Part shown: positions 9,062 to 20,227 of the stretch, one piece after another
Layout of the letters: every line of letters begins with the position of its first letter
How positions within the stretch are numbered: position 1 is the first letter of the stretch
Source: DATMER01 sp963741305
Lineage (GTDB): Bacteria > Acidobacteriota > Thermoanaerobaculia > Multivoradales > UBA5704
Direction of reading: 5' to 3'
Assembly (NCBI GenBank): GCA_963741305.1
Contig: CAVUHL010000003.1
Span: forward strand, 3,348,001 to 3,412,000
DNA length: 64,000 nt
Position numbers and translations under genes: made by a program
The notes under the pieces: model-generated
What the model was told of the DNA's origin: nothing
What the model saw: the letters and a program-made list of their open reading frames with translations, nothing else
Databases searched by the model: none

Positions 9062-9943
9062 GCCCGGCGCGCGGCTATCCGGATCGGCCTCTACCCAGGC
9101 GAGGGTGTCGCGGATGGTCTCGGCCAGCGGGCGGAAGGCGAAACCTTCCGCCCGGGCCTTGCCGTTGTCGATGGAATCGAAGCCGGACTTCTCTTCCGGA
9201 ATCCACAGGGGCAGGTCGAGATCCCGGTCCACCCAGGTGAAGGTCGCGTCGCTTCCGGTCACCTCGCGGCAGGTCTCCAGCAGCTCCCCCATGGTGAGCA
9301 CCCGGCCGGGACCGGTTGCGTTGAAGGTGCCGGTCCGCCCCTTCTCCACCATCCTCAGTAGCCAGGGGGCGAGATCGCGGGCGTCGAGGAGCTGCACCGG
9401 CCTTCCGGGCCGGCCCTGTGCCAAGACCTTGCCACCCTGGGCCACGCGCCAGGGCCAGTAGGTGAAGCGGCCGGTATAGTCGTGGGGTCCGACGAGGAGG
9501 CCGGAGCGGACGATCAGCGACCGGCTCCCGTCGAGCTCGCACTCGCAGAGGGCCTTGAGCCAACCGTAGGTCGCCGGGTTGACCTCCTCGGTCTTCTCCA
9601 TGCCTTTGGGAGGCTGCTTGACCAGCGAATCTTCCGCCAGGCCCCGGACGCGGAAGTCGGCGTAGACGGAGATTGAGGAGATGAAGACGTAGAGATCCGC
9701 ATCGATCTCCGCGGAGGCTTGGGGGACCTGACGAGGCACATAGCCACAGAAGTCGAGGACGGCATCCCACCGGCCGCTCGGGAGAGTCAGGTCACGGTCC
9801 CCGAGCAGCTCCCGGGCTCCTGGGAAGAGCCCGGGGTTGGTCTGTCCGCGGTGGAAGAGGGTGAGGTCGTGGCCTCGGGCCAGCGCCACCTCGGCGAAAT
9901 GGCGCCCGACGAAGCGGGTGCCACCGAGGACCAGCAGCTTCAT
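9059..9943 (-). CDS. NAD-dependent epimerase/dehydratase-like (atypical SDR)
   Basis: 294 residues. The N-terminus MKLLVLGGTRFVGRHFAE holds the Rossmann glycine motif (GGTRFVG) typical of atypical short-chain dehydrogenases that resemble isoflavone reductase or the chloroplast RNA-binding epimerase group. A central SSISVYADF segment occupies the position of the SDR active-site Ser/Tyr region, but the full YxxxK motif is not obvious, so catalysis is uncertain. The end FNATGPGRVLTMGELL is typical of the epimerase family. The gene is convergent with the DHOR cluster, and its stop codon lies inside the last unit of array 1. Confidence 0.8.
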   Translation of the reverse strand: MKLLVLGGTRFVGRHFAEVALARGHDLTLFHRGQTNPGLFPGARELLGDRDLTLPSGRWDAVLDFCGYVPRQVPQASAEIDADLYVFISSISVYADFRVRGLAEDSLVKQPPKGMEKTEEVNPATYGWLKALCECELDGSRSLIVRSGLLVGPHDYTGRFTYWPWRVAQGGKVLAQGRPGRPVQLLDARDLAPWLLRMVEKGRTGTFNATGPGRVLTMGELLETCREVTGSDATFTWVDRDLDLPLWIPEEKSGFDSIDNGKARAEGFAFRPLAETIRDTLAWVEADPDSRAPG

Positions 9944-9986
9944 GAGCTGATGTGCCCAGCCCTGGGGAGGCGCGATCCCCCGCCCC

Positions 9987-11666
<1,680 letters not shown>

Positions 11667-11667
11667 G

Positions 11668-14523
11668 TTAACCTCCGGCACCGGCAGCCACGGCCGTGTC
11701 CGTGGGAACCGCGAGCCGGTTCACCGGCACGCTCTCGTGCTCGTGGATCGGCTGCCGCTCGTTGTTGTCTTCGGGGCTGATCATGCGGCGCTCGGCGGTA
11801 ATGGACTGAGCGTTCTCCTCGGCCTTGAAGCGCCGGAACAGCTTGGCTTCGCGGGCGGCATTCTCCTGGTTGCCCAGGGCGCGCCAGCAGAGCATGGCGG
11901 TGTAATGCATCTGGAGGTCTTCGGGATCCACGCCGGTGACGCGCTCCAGAACCTTGAGCGCCTCCTTGTACTCGCGCTTCAGGAACAGGATGCGGGCGAT
12001 CTGGTTGAGCACCACCCGGTCCCGCGGGTGCTTGGATTCGACCATGCGCAGCGAGGCGAGGGCCGCGTCGTAGTCCCCTTCGGCCTTCTGGATCATCGCG
12101 TTGAAGAAGTGGATGCGGGGGAGGCTCGAATTGGTCTTCATAGCCCTCTGGATGAAGGGCTTCGCCTTCTCGATCTGGCCTTCGCGGATCAGGGCGCGCG
12201 CCACGTTGAGCCAGCCGTCGGCATAGCCGGGCTCGGCCTCGGTGGTGCGCAGGAACGCGTACTCGGCGCCCTTCAGGTCACCCTGCAGCAGCAGGCCGAT
12301 GCCCCAGTCGTTCCAGCGCTCCCGGTCCTCCTTGGTGATGACCGGACGCCACGCGGCCTCAGCTTTCTCGCCTGCCCGGCCGACACGCAGCTGCGCCGTG
12401 TCCTCGGCCAGGACGATGATCGGCAGGTCGGGGATGCGGTCCTTGATCTTGCCCGAGACGTTGGCCGGGATGTTCGCCGGATCGAACGACCACTCCTGGC
12501 TGTTGTGATGGGCGGAGACCAGCCCCGGCGCCTGGCCCGGCTTCGGCTGGCCCGCGTAGGCGAACTGCGTGTAGAAGTGCGAGAACTTGCGGTAGTTGAG
12601 CTTCGCCGTCAGGGTCAGCGGCCCGCGGGCGTCCTCGGGGATCTTGATGCGGTAGTGGGCGACGTCGGCTGCGCCGGGCGGGATTGCGCGCACGTAGAGC
12701 ACGCTCCGCGCCTGCCAGGCGTTGCGCTTGTCGATCACGTTGCTCTGGCCGTCGAGCTGGTAGGCGCGGTAGAAGTGCGCTCCCGGCTCGACCGGGCCCT
12801 TGGTGCCGTCCGGGTTCTCTTCCACCTGGCCGCTCCAGTAGACGACGCGGCCGTCCGCATCGCGGGCCTGGAGCTCCAGCCAGATGTCGAAGGAATCGAG
12901 CGTGCCGCCGGGGAAGGCATGGCCGATGGCGCGGGTGCGTACCACCACGTCCACCCGGGCCGTAGAGCCGGGCGCCAGCACCGGGTTCGCCTTTTCGATG
13001 GGCGCCGCCACCTTGCCGACCTCGCGGATGAAGACGTCGCCGGTCTGCTCGACCTCCTCGCCCACCTGGCCGGCCGACAGGATCTGCGGGCCCTGTCCGC
13101 CGGCGCGGCGGATCATCTGGGTCTCGCCCGTTTCCTCGACCGGTGCGGCCGCGAAGATGTCCACCGTGATGAACCCGGACTGCAGGAACTTCTTCGTGAC
13201 CTCCATCTGCTCGTGGTCCTGGTTCACGTAGGCGAGGGCCGTGTTCGCCGCGGGGAAGCGGTGGGAGTGGACCTTGCCGTCCACGTTGCCCGGATCGTTG
13301 GAGTCGACGAGCGGCATGTGGCAGCCGGCGCAGGTCTTGGTTTCCGCCGGGTAGTAGAACGACCGCGCGCCCTGGCCCGAGACGCCGCTCGCCTGCCAGT
13401 TGTCGTAGTCGTTGAAGCCACGGAACCAGCGGTAGGAGTTGACCGGCACGTCCAGGTGCACCTTGTGGCACGACGAGCAGTACTCCGACGAGTCCGCCCG
13501 CATGAACGGCTTCATGAACGTCTTCTTGTGCGGCTCGGGCTCGGTGTAGGTCAGGAAATGGTCCATCGCCCGCACGACCGGGTTCCGGCTGGTCATGAGC
13601 TCGTGGAGCGGCGGGTACTCGATCGTGAACGCGCCCTGGCCCATGGAGCTGTGCACCTCCGTGATGGCGTGGCACGAGGTGCAGGCGAGGCCGGCGTGCG
13701 CCTCGGGGGTGTCGATCTGCTCCTTGATCGGGCGCTCGAAGCGGCCGTTGAAGAAAACCGCATGGTCATGGCAGCCCGCGCACCACTTGGTCGGCTCGGT
13801 CCCCACCACGTCCTGCATGTATTCGATCGACTTGCGGTAGAACTGGTTGTTGAACGACGCGAAGTGGTGCGCCGAGCTGTTCCACTGCTCGTAGATGTCC
13901 TTGTGGCACTCGCCGCAGGCCTGCGAGTCCATGAAGAAGTTGGATGGGATGATGTCCTTGGTATTCGTGTTGGACGAGGACGGGAAGAACGGCGACTGCG
14001 GGCCGGGCCCCTCCTCTTCCATGGAGGTCGGGACGATCAGCGGGTTCTTGATCCGGTGCGACGGGTTCGGGTTGGCCTTGCGCCAGCCCGCGGTGACCGC
14101 GGGCAGAAGGATCAGCAGCGCGGCGGCCGCGGCAAAGCCGGTCCGGAAGCGGCGCCAGCCCTCGCCTTCGTTCGCCTTGCGCCAGACCCACGGCGCCATC
14201 GCGGCCACGCCGAGGCCCGCCGTGACCACGTGCGCCCAGAATGCCCAGCGGTTCTGAAGGACGTTGCCGAAGAAGATCAGGTAGAGGCCCGCGAGCAGGG
14301 AGAGAAGGAAGAGCGCCACCGCAAGAGGTATGGATCGCCGGGCCTCGGGGCTCCGCGTCAGCCACCACACCAGGCCGGCCGACAGCGCCAGGCCGAGCAC
14401 CAGGTGCAGGAGCACGTTGCTCATGTAAAAGATCGTGGGTGAGGCGAAGGCTGCAATGTACGCCGTATTGACCAGCAGTACCAGGAACAGCCCCGCCATC
14501 CACTTTCCGAATCTGCCTTGCAT
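11668..14523 (-). CDS. Membrane multiheme cytochrome c with C-terminal TPRs
   Basis: 951 residues from ATG 14523, which has a GGAGGTTGGAG ribosome-binding region; upstream open frame was rejected as non-coding. Residues 8-146 hold about five hydrophobic membrane segments. A heme region follows with five CxxCH motifs at about 203-207, 248-252, 281-285, 349-353 and 398-402 (CGECH, CAGCH, CTSCH, CSSCH, CAGCH) and many possible distal histidines (AHHF, CHDHA). The middle has beta-rich segments, and residues from about 800 form TPR helices. The layout resembles cytochrome c554/c'-like proteins that pass electrons outside the membrane. The partner gene is the CRTAC1 protein directly downstream. The electron donor and acceptor are unknown. 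Confidence 0.88.
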   Translation of the reverse strand: MQGRFGKWMAGLFLVLLVNTAYIAAFASPTIFYMSNVLLHLVLGLALSAGLVWWLTRSPEARRSIPLAVALFLLSLLAGLYLIFFGNVLQNRWAFWAHVVTAGLGVAAMAPWVWRKANEGEGWRRFRTGFAAAAALLILLPAVTAGWRKANPNPSHRIKNPLIVPTSMEEEGPGPQSPFFPSSSNTNTKDIIPSNFFMDSQACGECHKDIYEQWNSSAHHFASFNNQFYRKSIEYMQDVVGTEPTKWCAGCHDHAVFFNGRFERPIKEQIDTPEAHAGLACTSCHAITEVHSSMGQGAFTIEYPPLHELMTSRNPVVRAMDHFLTYTEPEPHKKTFMKPFMRADSSEYCSSCHKVHLDVPVNSYRWFRGFNDYDNWQASGVSGQGARSFYYPAETKTCAGCHMPLVDSNDPGNVDGKVHSHRFPAANTALAYVNQDHEQMEVTKKFLQSGFITVDIFAAAPVEETGETQMIRRAGGQGPQILSAGQVGEEVEQTGDVFIREVGKVAAPIEKANPVLAPGSTARVDVVVRTRAIGHAFPGGTLDSFDIWLELQARDADGRVVYWSGQVEENPDGTKGPVEPGAHFYRAYQLDGQSNVIDKRNAWQARSVLYVRAIPPGAADVAHYRIKIPEDARGPLTLTAKLNYRKFSHFYTQFAYAGQPKPGQAPGLVSAHHNSQEWSFDPANIPANVSGKIKDRIPDLPIIVLAEDTAQLRVGRAGEKAEAAWRPVITKEDRERWNDWGIGLLLQGDLKGAEYAFLRTTEAEPGYADGWLNVARALIREGQIEKAKPFIQRAMKTNSSLPRIHFFNAMIQKAEGDYDAALASLRMVESKHPRDRVVLNQIARILFLKREYKEALKVLERVTGVDPEDLQMHYTAMLCWRALGNQENAAREAKLFRRFKAEENAQSITAERRMISPEDNNERQPIHEHESVPVNRLAVPTDTAVAAGAGG

Positions 14524-14578
14524 ATGCTCTCCAACCTCCCCAAAGTCCTGAGGATTTGGCGAATGATACCTCAGCGGG

Positions 14579-15649
14579 TCAAGGAGTGCAGCCCAGGGCG
14601 GTGGTGTCGGTGACCGAGGGGGAGGCCCGGCCCTGCGGATTGCGCCAGGTCCAGGCCTGGTCCGTCTTCGTGTCGGTGACGGTGAGGGTGTACTCGACCG
14701 TGGTCGTGGCCGCGGCGAAGACCCAGTGATGGCCGTTGACGCCGCAGCCATCCAATACCTTGACCAGCAGCTCCCAGTTGCCGGGCGCGAAGAACCAGAA
14801 GAGGCCGGAGTCGTCCGAGGCCACCCCGGGGACGACCGAGCCCGCACCCGCGCCCCCCTGGAAATCCTTCCAGGCCACCTCCACCCGGAAGCGCCCGCCG
14901 CCCAGGCAGAGGGTTGTGGGGGTGGTTACACACTCGCCGCTCGCGGCCGGATAGGTCTTGCCGGCCAGGAAGAGGAAGCCGTTCTCCACCGCTCCGGGGG
15001 GGAGGGTGTTGTGGCCGACGCCAGGCAGGACTTCCTCCTCCCAGGGCACGCCCAGGCGGGTCCACTGCTGCTTCATCATCTCGGAGTAGCCGTAATTCGG
15101 GTCCCTCTCCCCGTAATACATCCGGATCGGGGCCTTGTAGGCCGGATCGGCCACGGCGCCGATTTCGTAGAAACGCGCGGCCATCGTGAAGACGGCGCTG
15201 TAGCCGGAGCTGGTCCCGTAAGCGAGGAGGTAGGCCCAGGCTCCCCCCGCGGAGTGCCCGCCGATCGACGTGCGCCGGGGGTCCAGGGGCAGCTCGGCCC
15301 GCATGGTGCGCAGGCTTTCCGCCACGATCTGCTCGTCCTGCGCGTTCCCCCAGCCCAGGTCGGTCGAGGACTTGGGCAGGATCACGACCAGCCCCGCCTT
15401 CTGCGCAGCATCGACGAGGAACGGCCGGTACTTGTCCGGAATGCCGCCGGAGCCATGCATGAAAAGCACGGCGGGCAACGGCTTGGACAGGTCAGCTCCC
15501 AGCGGCAGATAGCGCCAGAGATAGGAACCCGATTCAGGAAGCTCGAAGCGCGCCCAGCCCGGCTGGGGCGCGGCGGTCAGCGGGAGCGCGGAACCGAGAA
15601 GGAGACTGAGCAGGAGACTGAGAATGAAGAACTTCGTGCGGCTGAGCAT
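14579..15649 (-). CDS. Secreted alpha/beta hydrolase with C-terminal secreted-protein module
   Basis: 356 residues from ATG 15649 (GAGG 5 nt upstream; signal peptide LSRTKFFILSLLLSLLL). The hydrolase part resembles polyhydroxybutyrate-depolymerase/feruloyl-esterase folds: oxyanion HGSGG at 65-69, nucleophile elbow G131-H-S133-A-G-G, probable Asp183 and His213. Residues from about 240 form a separate domain beginning CVTTPTTLCLGGGRFRVEV and including GVNGHHWVF and VEYTLTVTDT. The same domain ends both ELWxxDGT proteins in this window (five copies in total), where it is tied to secretion. Substrate unknown; an ester is inferred from the fold. Confidence 0.85.
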   Translation of the reverse strand: MLSRTKFFILSLLLSLLLGSALPLTAAPQPGWARFELPESGSYLWRYLPLGADLSKPLPAVLFMHGSGGIPDKYRPFLVDAAQKAGLVVILPKSSTDLGWGNAQDEQIVAESLRTMRAELPLDPRRTSIGGHSAGGAWAYLLAYGTSSGYSAVFTMAARFYEIGAVADPAYKAPIRMYYGERDPNYGYSEMMKQQWTRLGVPWEEEVLPGVGHNTLPPGAVENGFLFLAGKTYPAASGECVTTPTTLCLGGGRFRVEVAWKDFQGGAGAGSVVPGVASDDSGLFWFFAPGNWELLVKVLDGCGVNGHHWVFAAATTTVEYTLTVTDTKTDQAWTWRNPQGRASPSVTDTTALGCTP

Positions 15650-15686
15650 GGCTACCTCGGGCCGCACAGAATAGCATTTCTCGGCC

Positions 15687-16367
15687 TCAGAGGTCCGCCC
15701 ACCTCCGGAGGAGGTTGTGGTAGATGCCCGTCAGCTGAACGGGCGCCGGATGATCCGGCAGGGCCTGGCTGACCCTCTGAATCGACGAGTCGAGGTCGAA
15801 GAGCAGGGTCCGCTCGCCGTTGTCCCGCACCATGCTCTGGATCCAGAAGAAGGAGCTGACCCGCGCTCCTCTCGTCACCGTCCGCACGAGGTGCAGGCTG
15901 GTGGCGGGGTAGATCACCAGGTGGCCGGCCGGCAGCTTGACGCTGTGGACGCCGTAGGTGTCCTCCACCACCAGCTCGCCGCCGTCGTACTCGTCCGGGT
16001 TGGTGAGGAAGAGCGTGGCCGAGATGTCCGTGCGGATGCGGTGCGGAGTGCCCGAGATCTGGCGGATCGAATTGTCCACGTGGGTGCCGAACGACTGCCC
16101 TCCCTGGTAGCGGTTGAACAGCGGAGGGAAAACCTGGAGCGGCAGGGCGGCGGAGAGGAACAGGGGATTGCGCTGGAGCGCGGCCAGGATCATCTGGCCC
16201 AGTTCCCGGGCCGCGGCACTGTCCTCGGGGAGCTGCTGGTTGTCCTTCGCCTTGGCAGACTGGTGTCCGGCAGTGACGCGCCCGTCCACCCATTCCGCCT
16301 GGTCAAGGACCTGGCGCGCGTGCGACACCTGCTCGGCGGTGAGGACGTCTGGAATGCTCAGAAGCAT
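15687..16367 (-). CDS. piuC: Fe(II)/2-oxoglutarate PKHD-type hydroxylase, PiuC/YbiX-like
   Basis: 226 residues, the usual length of PiuC/YbiX. Iron ligands H96-x-D98 (FGTHVDN) and H159 (SLHLVRTV) and the 2-oxoglutarate Arg169 (RGAR) are present, as is the conserved NRYQGGQSFGTHVDNSIR core. PiuC homologues are usually encoded next to TonB-dependent siderophore receptors, as here: the receptor stop lies 15 nt upstream of this start. The protein probably modifies a component of iron-siderophore use; the exact substrate of the family is not settled. Confidence 0.92.
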   Translation of the reverse strand: MLLSIPDVLTAEQVSHARQVLDQAEWVDGRVTAGHQSAKAKDNQQLPEDSAAARELGQMILAALQRNPLFLSAALPLQVFPPLFNRYQGGQSFGTHVDNSIRQISGTPHRIRTDISATLFLTNPDEYDGGELVVEDTYGVHSVKLPAGHLVIYPATSLHLVRTVTRGARVSSFFWIQSMVRDNGERTLLFDLDSSIQRVSQALPDHPAPVQLTGIYHNLLRRWADL

Positions 16368-16382
16368 GTCGTCTCCCTCAGG

Positions 16383-18851
16383 TCAGAACTTCAGTGCAGT
16401 CGTAAGGGCAACCGAGCGGCCGGCGCCCGGGATGAAGTGGCCGCCTCCCACCCGGTCGATATACCGTTCGTCGGCCAGATTGGTCATGTTCAGCCGCAGC
16501 GTGATGCGTTCGTTCAGGTCGTAGGCGGCCATGGCGTCGAACAGCAGGTAGTCGGGAGCGACACGGGTGCCGGTGTTGTTGTTGAAACGGTCGCCGACGT
16601 ACTGCGCGCCGCCGCCGACCTCGAAATTCGAGCGCAGCCGGTACGTCGTCCACAGGCTGGCCGAGTGCTCCGGTGTGTTGGCGAGCTCCCTGCCCACCTC
16701 GGCCGGGGTGTTGGACTTGACGACCTCGCTGTCCATCCAGGTGTAGCCGAGGAACGCCTGCCATCCGCTGCGGGGCGTGCCCGAGATGCCGAGCTCCACG
16801 CCGTCGACCCGCTGCTCGCCTTGCAGGACGGTCGGCAGATCGCCGGGGAGGATGCCTGGGGTGCGGGCGTTGGTCTTCTCGGTGCGGAAGGCCGCGGCGT
16901 TGAGGCTCAGCCGCGCATCGAGGAGGTCCCACTTGGTGCCAACCTCGTACCCGCGGCTCTTCTCGGGCTCCAGCTCGACGGTGGCCGCGGTCAGGTTGAG
17001 CCCGGTCGTTGCCTCTGCAGAGGGATTGAACGAGGTCCCGGCCCCGACATAGATGCTGCCGTTGGGGCGCGGCTTGTAGACGGCTCCGGCGCGCCAGCTC
17101 AGCATGTCGTCGGTGCGCTCGAACGGTGTGTTCACCCCCGCTACGTCAACCGAATCGAACTCCATGTCGAAACGGTCCCATCGCAGGCCGCCGGTGAGCT
17201 GCCAGCTCTCCCCGATCTTGACGGTGTCGGAGAGGTAGACCGCCCCGGTATCCGCCGCGGCCTCGGTCCGAGCGCCGGTGCGGGTGATCGGACCCGCGTA
17301 CGAGGCGTCAGGATCAGGATTGAAAAGATCGGCCTGCGGCGCGGCCGGGCCGGTGCGGGCGAAGTTATCCGCGGTCTCGCGGGCGATCTCGACCCCGGCC
17401 ACGAGAGCGTGACCGATCCCTCCGGTCTTGAAAGTGGAGGTCAGGTCGTTCTGGAAAATCGTGATCGTATCTTCCAGGTCCCGGGACTGGAGCTGCCGGT
17501 TGAGCACCGTGCTGTCGTTGCCCGCGAAGCGGGGCGACGTGATGATCGAATCGCGCTCCGAACGGCCATGCCGCACCAGGCTGCGGAGCGTGACCGAATC
17601 ATTCATATCGTGCTCGACCTCCGCGGTCGCCAGCTGGGTGACGGTCTTCTCATAATCCCGATCGGTCAGCCCGTAGAAGTTGTCGAAGTCCACGGGCGCG
17701 GGCTTGTCGGCGTGCTCCGCGAGGGGGATGTTCGTGGGCGGAACCCAGGGCAGCCCGTAATCCGGCACGTTGTCCTGATCCAGGTGGCTGTAGCTGAAGG
17801 TCACGCGGGTCGGCGTGCCCAGGCCGAAGGCCAGCGACGGCGCGACTCCCCAGCGCTCGTTCTCGACGGCGTCGCGGCCCGGAGTATCCCCGTTATTCCA
17901 CATAAGGTTGGCGCGGAAGGCCGCTCCATCCATCCCCTCGATGGGCTGGTTGATGTCGACGGTCGCGCGGCTGTGCTCGTCGGTTCCCAGCCCGAAAGTC
18001 GCGGAGTGGGCGGTCCCCAAATTCGGGGACTTGCTGGCCAGGTTGAGCGAGCCTCCCGTGGAGCCGCGGCCCGCGTAGAGAGAGGCCGGTCCCTTCGCCA
18101 CCTCCACCTGCTCGATGTTGAACGGATCCCGCGTGTAGGCGCCGAAGTCACGCACGCCGTCCACGAAGATGTCGTTGCGCGCGGCGAACCCGCGGATCGT
18201 CAGGTTGTCGCCGGGCAGGCCGCCGCCGCCCTCCCCCGCCTGGATGCTGATGCCGGTGACATTGCGCAGGACGTCCCTGAGCGTCGTGGCGCCCTGCTCC
18301 TCGATCATCGCCTGGGGGATGACCGTGAGCGTCTGCGGGATGTCGCGCAACGGCTCCAGGTACTTGGGAGACGAGGGAGTGGGCTGCGCGATCACGTCAA
18401 CGGTCTCCGACAGCCGGAAGCCGAGCCTCACCGTGCGGGCATCGGTGAACTGATGATCGATGTCCGTACCCTCCAGAAGCCGGGCAATCGCCTGGTCAGG
18501 GGTGAGCAGCCCCGAGGCCCCGGGCGAATTCAGGTTGCGAACCGCCTGGTCCTCGATCTCGACCCGCACCCCAGCCGCGGATTCGAAAGCATCCAGCGCG
18601 GCTCCCAGCGGACCGGGCGGGATGTCGAAGCGGAGGGCGGGCATGCCGGAGGTCTGGACGGCCGCCAGCTTCGACATCCATGCCTCGTCCATCAGGGCGG
18701 CGAGGGCAGGCTTCGAGAGCTCCAGCTCCTGGGCGAAGGCGTTCGGCGTGAGACGGCCGGCCATGGTGGTGGAAGCTGCGAGTGCCCCGAGGAACAGCCA
18801 GCGAGGACTGCGCGACTTCCTGCTCTTGGGGTGCTTCCCTCTCTTGCTCAT
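16383..18851 (-). CDS. TonB-dependent siderophore receptor with STN domain
   Basis: 822 residues. A long basic signal region (about 1-41, ending NAFA) is followed by an STN secretin/TonB signalling domain (about 70-145, FDIPPGPLGAALDAFESAAGV), a plug domain (about 165-270, with IRGFAARNDIFVDGVRD and VEVAKGPASLYAGRGSTGG) and a beta-barrel ending in the C-terminal aromatic ALKF. The plug resembles catecholate-type siderophore receptors. The STN domain suggests signalling to an anti-sigma factor, but no such gene is adjacent. The start overlaps the PepSY gene stop (ATGA), so it is in an operon with that gene and piuC. Confidence 0.93.
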   Translation of the reverse strand: MSKRGKHPKSRKSRSPRWLFLGALAASTTMAGRLTPNAFAQELELSKPALAALMDEAWMSKLAAVQTSGMPALRFDIPPGPLGAALDAFESAAGVRVEIEDQAVRNLNSPGASGLLTPDQAIARLLEGTDIDHQFTDARTVRLGFRLSETVDVIAQPTPSSPKYLEPLRDIPQTLTVIPQAMIEEQGATTLRDVLRNVTGISIQAGEGGGGLPGDNLTIRGFAARNDIFVDGVRDFGAYTRDPFNIEQVEVAKGPASLYAGRGSTGGSLNLASKSPNLGTAHSATFGLGTDEHSRATVDINQPIEGMDGAAFRANLMWNNGDTPGRDAVENERWGVAPSLAFGLGTPTRVTFSYSHLDQDNVPDYGLPWVPPTNIPLAEHADKPAPVDFDNFYGLTDRDYEKTVTQLATAEVEHDMNDSVTLRSLVRHGRSERDSIITSPRFAGNDSTVLNRQLQSRDLEDTITIFQNDLTSTFKTGGIGHALVAGVEIARETADNFARTGPAAPQADLFNPDPDASYAGPITRTGARTEAAADTGAVYLSDTVKIGESWQLTGGLRWDRFDMEFDSVDVAGVNTPFERTDDMLSWRAGAVYKPRPNGSIYVGAGTSFNPSAEATTGLNLTAATVELEPEKSRGYEVGTKWDLLDARLSLNAAAFRTEKTNARTPGILPGDLPTVLQGEQRVDGVELGISGTPRSGWQAFLGYTWMDSEVVKSNTPAEVGRELANTPEHSASLWTTYRLRSNFEVGGGAQYVGDRFNNNTGTRVAPDYLLFDAMAAYDLNERITLRLNMTNLADERYIDRVGGGHFIPGAGRSVALTTALKF

Positions 18852-19999
18852 GCGTTCTCCTCTACAGGAATCTGCTTACGCGCTCGCTGGCGCAGAATGA
18901 AACGTCTCCAGGAAAGGGCCATCCCGGTCCAGACCAGCACGGCCGCGCCTCCCGAGGCGATGCCGGCGAGGGTCTGTCCGAGCAGGCCACCGGCCTCGCC
19001 CGTGTGCACCCACCTCGCCCAGGAACGCAGCCGGCGTCCCGGGGTCTGGCTCGCGAAGGGCTCCCAGGATTCGACCTCTCCACTCCGCTCGAGCTTGAGC
19101 TGGGAGCGCAGGTCGGGGCGGCCCCGGTGGCCGGCGGCGATGGTGAAGGTCACGGGCGCCTCGGCGCTCTCAGGGATCCGGGCCGTGAGGCTCCGCCAGC
19201 CGGGCACCTGCCGCTCGGCCACGGCCCAGAGCCCGTTCAGGCCGTCGAGGCTCACCTCCTCCTCGCCACCTCCGCGTGGCCCCTCCGGTCTTTCCGAGCG
19301 GGCCGGAGGCTCCTCGCCCGCCAGCCGGTACAGGAGGTCGCCCATCCAGGGATAGGAGATCGTGGCGGCGGTGAAGACCACGAGGAAGAGCGGCACCGTC
19401 GTCCATAGGCCGATGACGTTGTGCCAGTTGAAGTCCCGTGCCTTGCCCGAGAGGCCTCTCCGGAACCAGGACACGTTCCGGAACTGGCGCCGATTCCAGA
19501 CTTTGGGCAGCCAGAGATAGGGGCCGGAGATCACCAGGAAAAGGAAGGCCAGGTTGCAGGCGCCGGTGACCGCTTTCCCCGCGGCCCGCTTCTCCTCGCC
19601 CACCCCCAGCCAGCGGTGCCAGTCGGTCACGGCGCGGAAGAAGGCGCGGGCCCGCGGGGCGCCTTCGCCCAGGACCTCGCCCGTGTAGGCATTCAGATAA
19701 AGGTTGCGTCCCCGTCCGAGGCCGACCACAGCCGGGGCCTCGGGGTCGGACTGCAGCGCGATTGAGGAAGGATGAACACCGGGGCGGGCCACGAGAGCCC
19801 GGGCGGCCAGAGACTCAACCGGAAGGCGCTCCGCTCCGGGCGTAGGCGGGCCAGATCGATAGCCGCGGTCGGCCCATTCAAGGATCTGCCGCTCGTACAT
19901 GAGCAGCACGCCGGTCACCGACATGATCAGGATGACCAACCCGGCTATCACTCCACACAGGAGATGAAGCCAGAAAATGATCTTGCGGAAGCGCTGCAA
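18848..19999 (-). CDS. PepSY-associated inner-membrane protein (probable ferric-siderophore reductase)
   Basis: About 383 residues from TTG 19999, which follows a strong GGAGGAG sequence; an ATG at 20053 is the alternative (401 residues). The pattern is that of the PepSY-TM family: a first helix (KIIFWLHLLCGVIAGLVILIMSVTGVLLMYE), a periplasmic PepSY stretch with the pattern YLNAYTGEVLGE, an internal WHRWLG with following helix (NLAFLFLVISGPYLWLP), NWHNVIGLWTTVPLFLVVFTAATIS, and a final helix near GAAVLVWTGMALSWRRF. His residues in the helices suit heme b or iron reduction. It leads the iron operon and overlaps the receptor start by 4 nt. Confidence 0.85.
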   Translation of the reverse strand: MQRFRKIIFWLHLLCGVIAGLVILIMSVTGVLLMYERQILEWADRGYRSGPPTPGAERLPVESLAARALVARPGVHPSSIALQSDPEAPAVVGLGRGRNLYLNAYTGEVLGEGAPRARAFFRAVTDWHRWLGVGEEKRAAGKAVTGACNLAFLFLVISGPYLWLPKVWNRRQFRNVSWFRRGLSGKARDFNWHNVIGLWTTVPLFLVVFTAATISYPWMGDLLYRLAGEEPPARSERPEGPRGGGEEEVSLDGLNGLWAVAERQVPGWRSLTARIPESAEAPVTFTIAAGHRGRPDLRSQLKLERSGEVESWEPFASQTPGRRLRSWARWVHTGEAGGLLGQTLAGIASGGAAVLVWTGMALSWRRFILRQRARKQIPVEENA

Positions 20000-20160
20000 A
20001 CGATCTCCTCCCAAGGGGAGAGGCCCTGTTCCCCGCGGGCGTGGAGATCCCATATGCGCTAGACTCGGAGCGCACGGTCGGTTTCCCCGAAGTCGGCCCG
20101 CAGACGGCGATCGCCCCCTCTCCCCAGAGCCGACGGTCGCCGTTTTTGTTGCGATCAGCT

Positions 20161-20179
20161 ATTGAGACTGAATCGCAAT
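20161..20179 (-). promoter_or_regulatory. Fur-box-like palindrome upstream of the iron operon
   Basis: ATTGAGACTGAATCGCAAT is an imperfect dyad (14 of 19 positions symmetrical) resembling the TTGAGAATnATTCTCAA type of Fur box. It lies about 160 nt upstream of the PepSY start in a relatively AT-rich stretch. The regulatory role is inferred from position and gene function. Confidence 0.4.
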
Positions 20180-20227
20180 TAGCTTGTAGAGATACTGAAC
20201 CGTTTTGGTCCTCTTTGTCAAGAAGCA

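Noticed and set aside
8297..9361. Long open frames on both strands across array 1 (Arg-rich heptad proteins)
   Set aside because: They arise because 21 bp is seven codons and the units contain no stop in those frames; no convincing initiation site, and the plus frame runs on into antisense of the epimerase.
15717..19355. 1,212-codon plus-strand frame antisense to the iron operon
   Set aside because: Codon-bias shadow; the minus strand encodes a clear TonB receptor, PiuC and PepSY protein.
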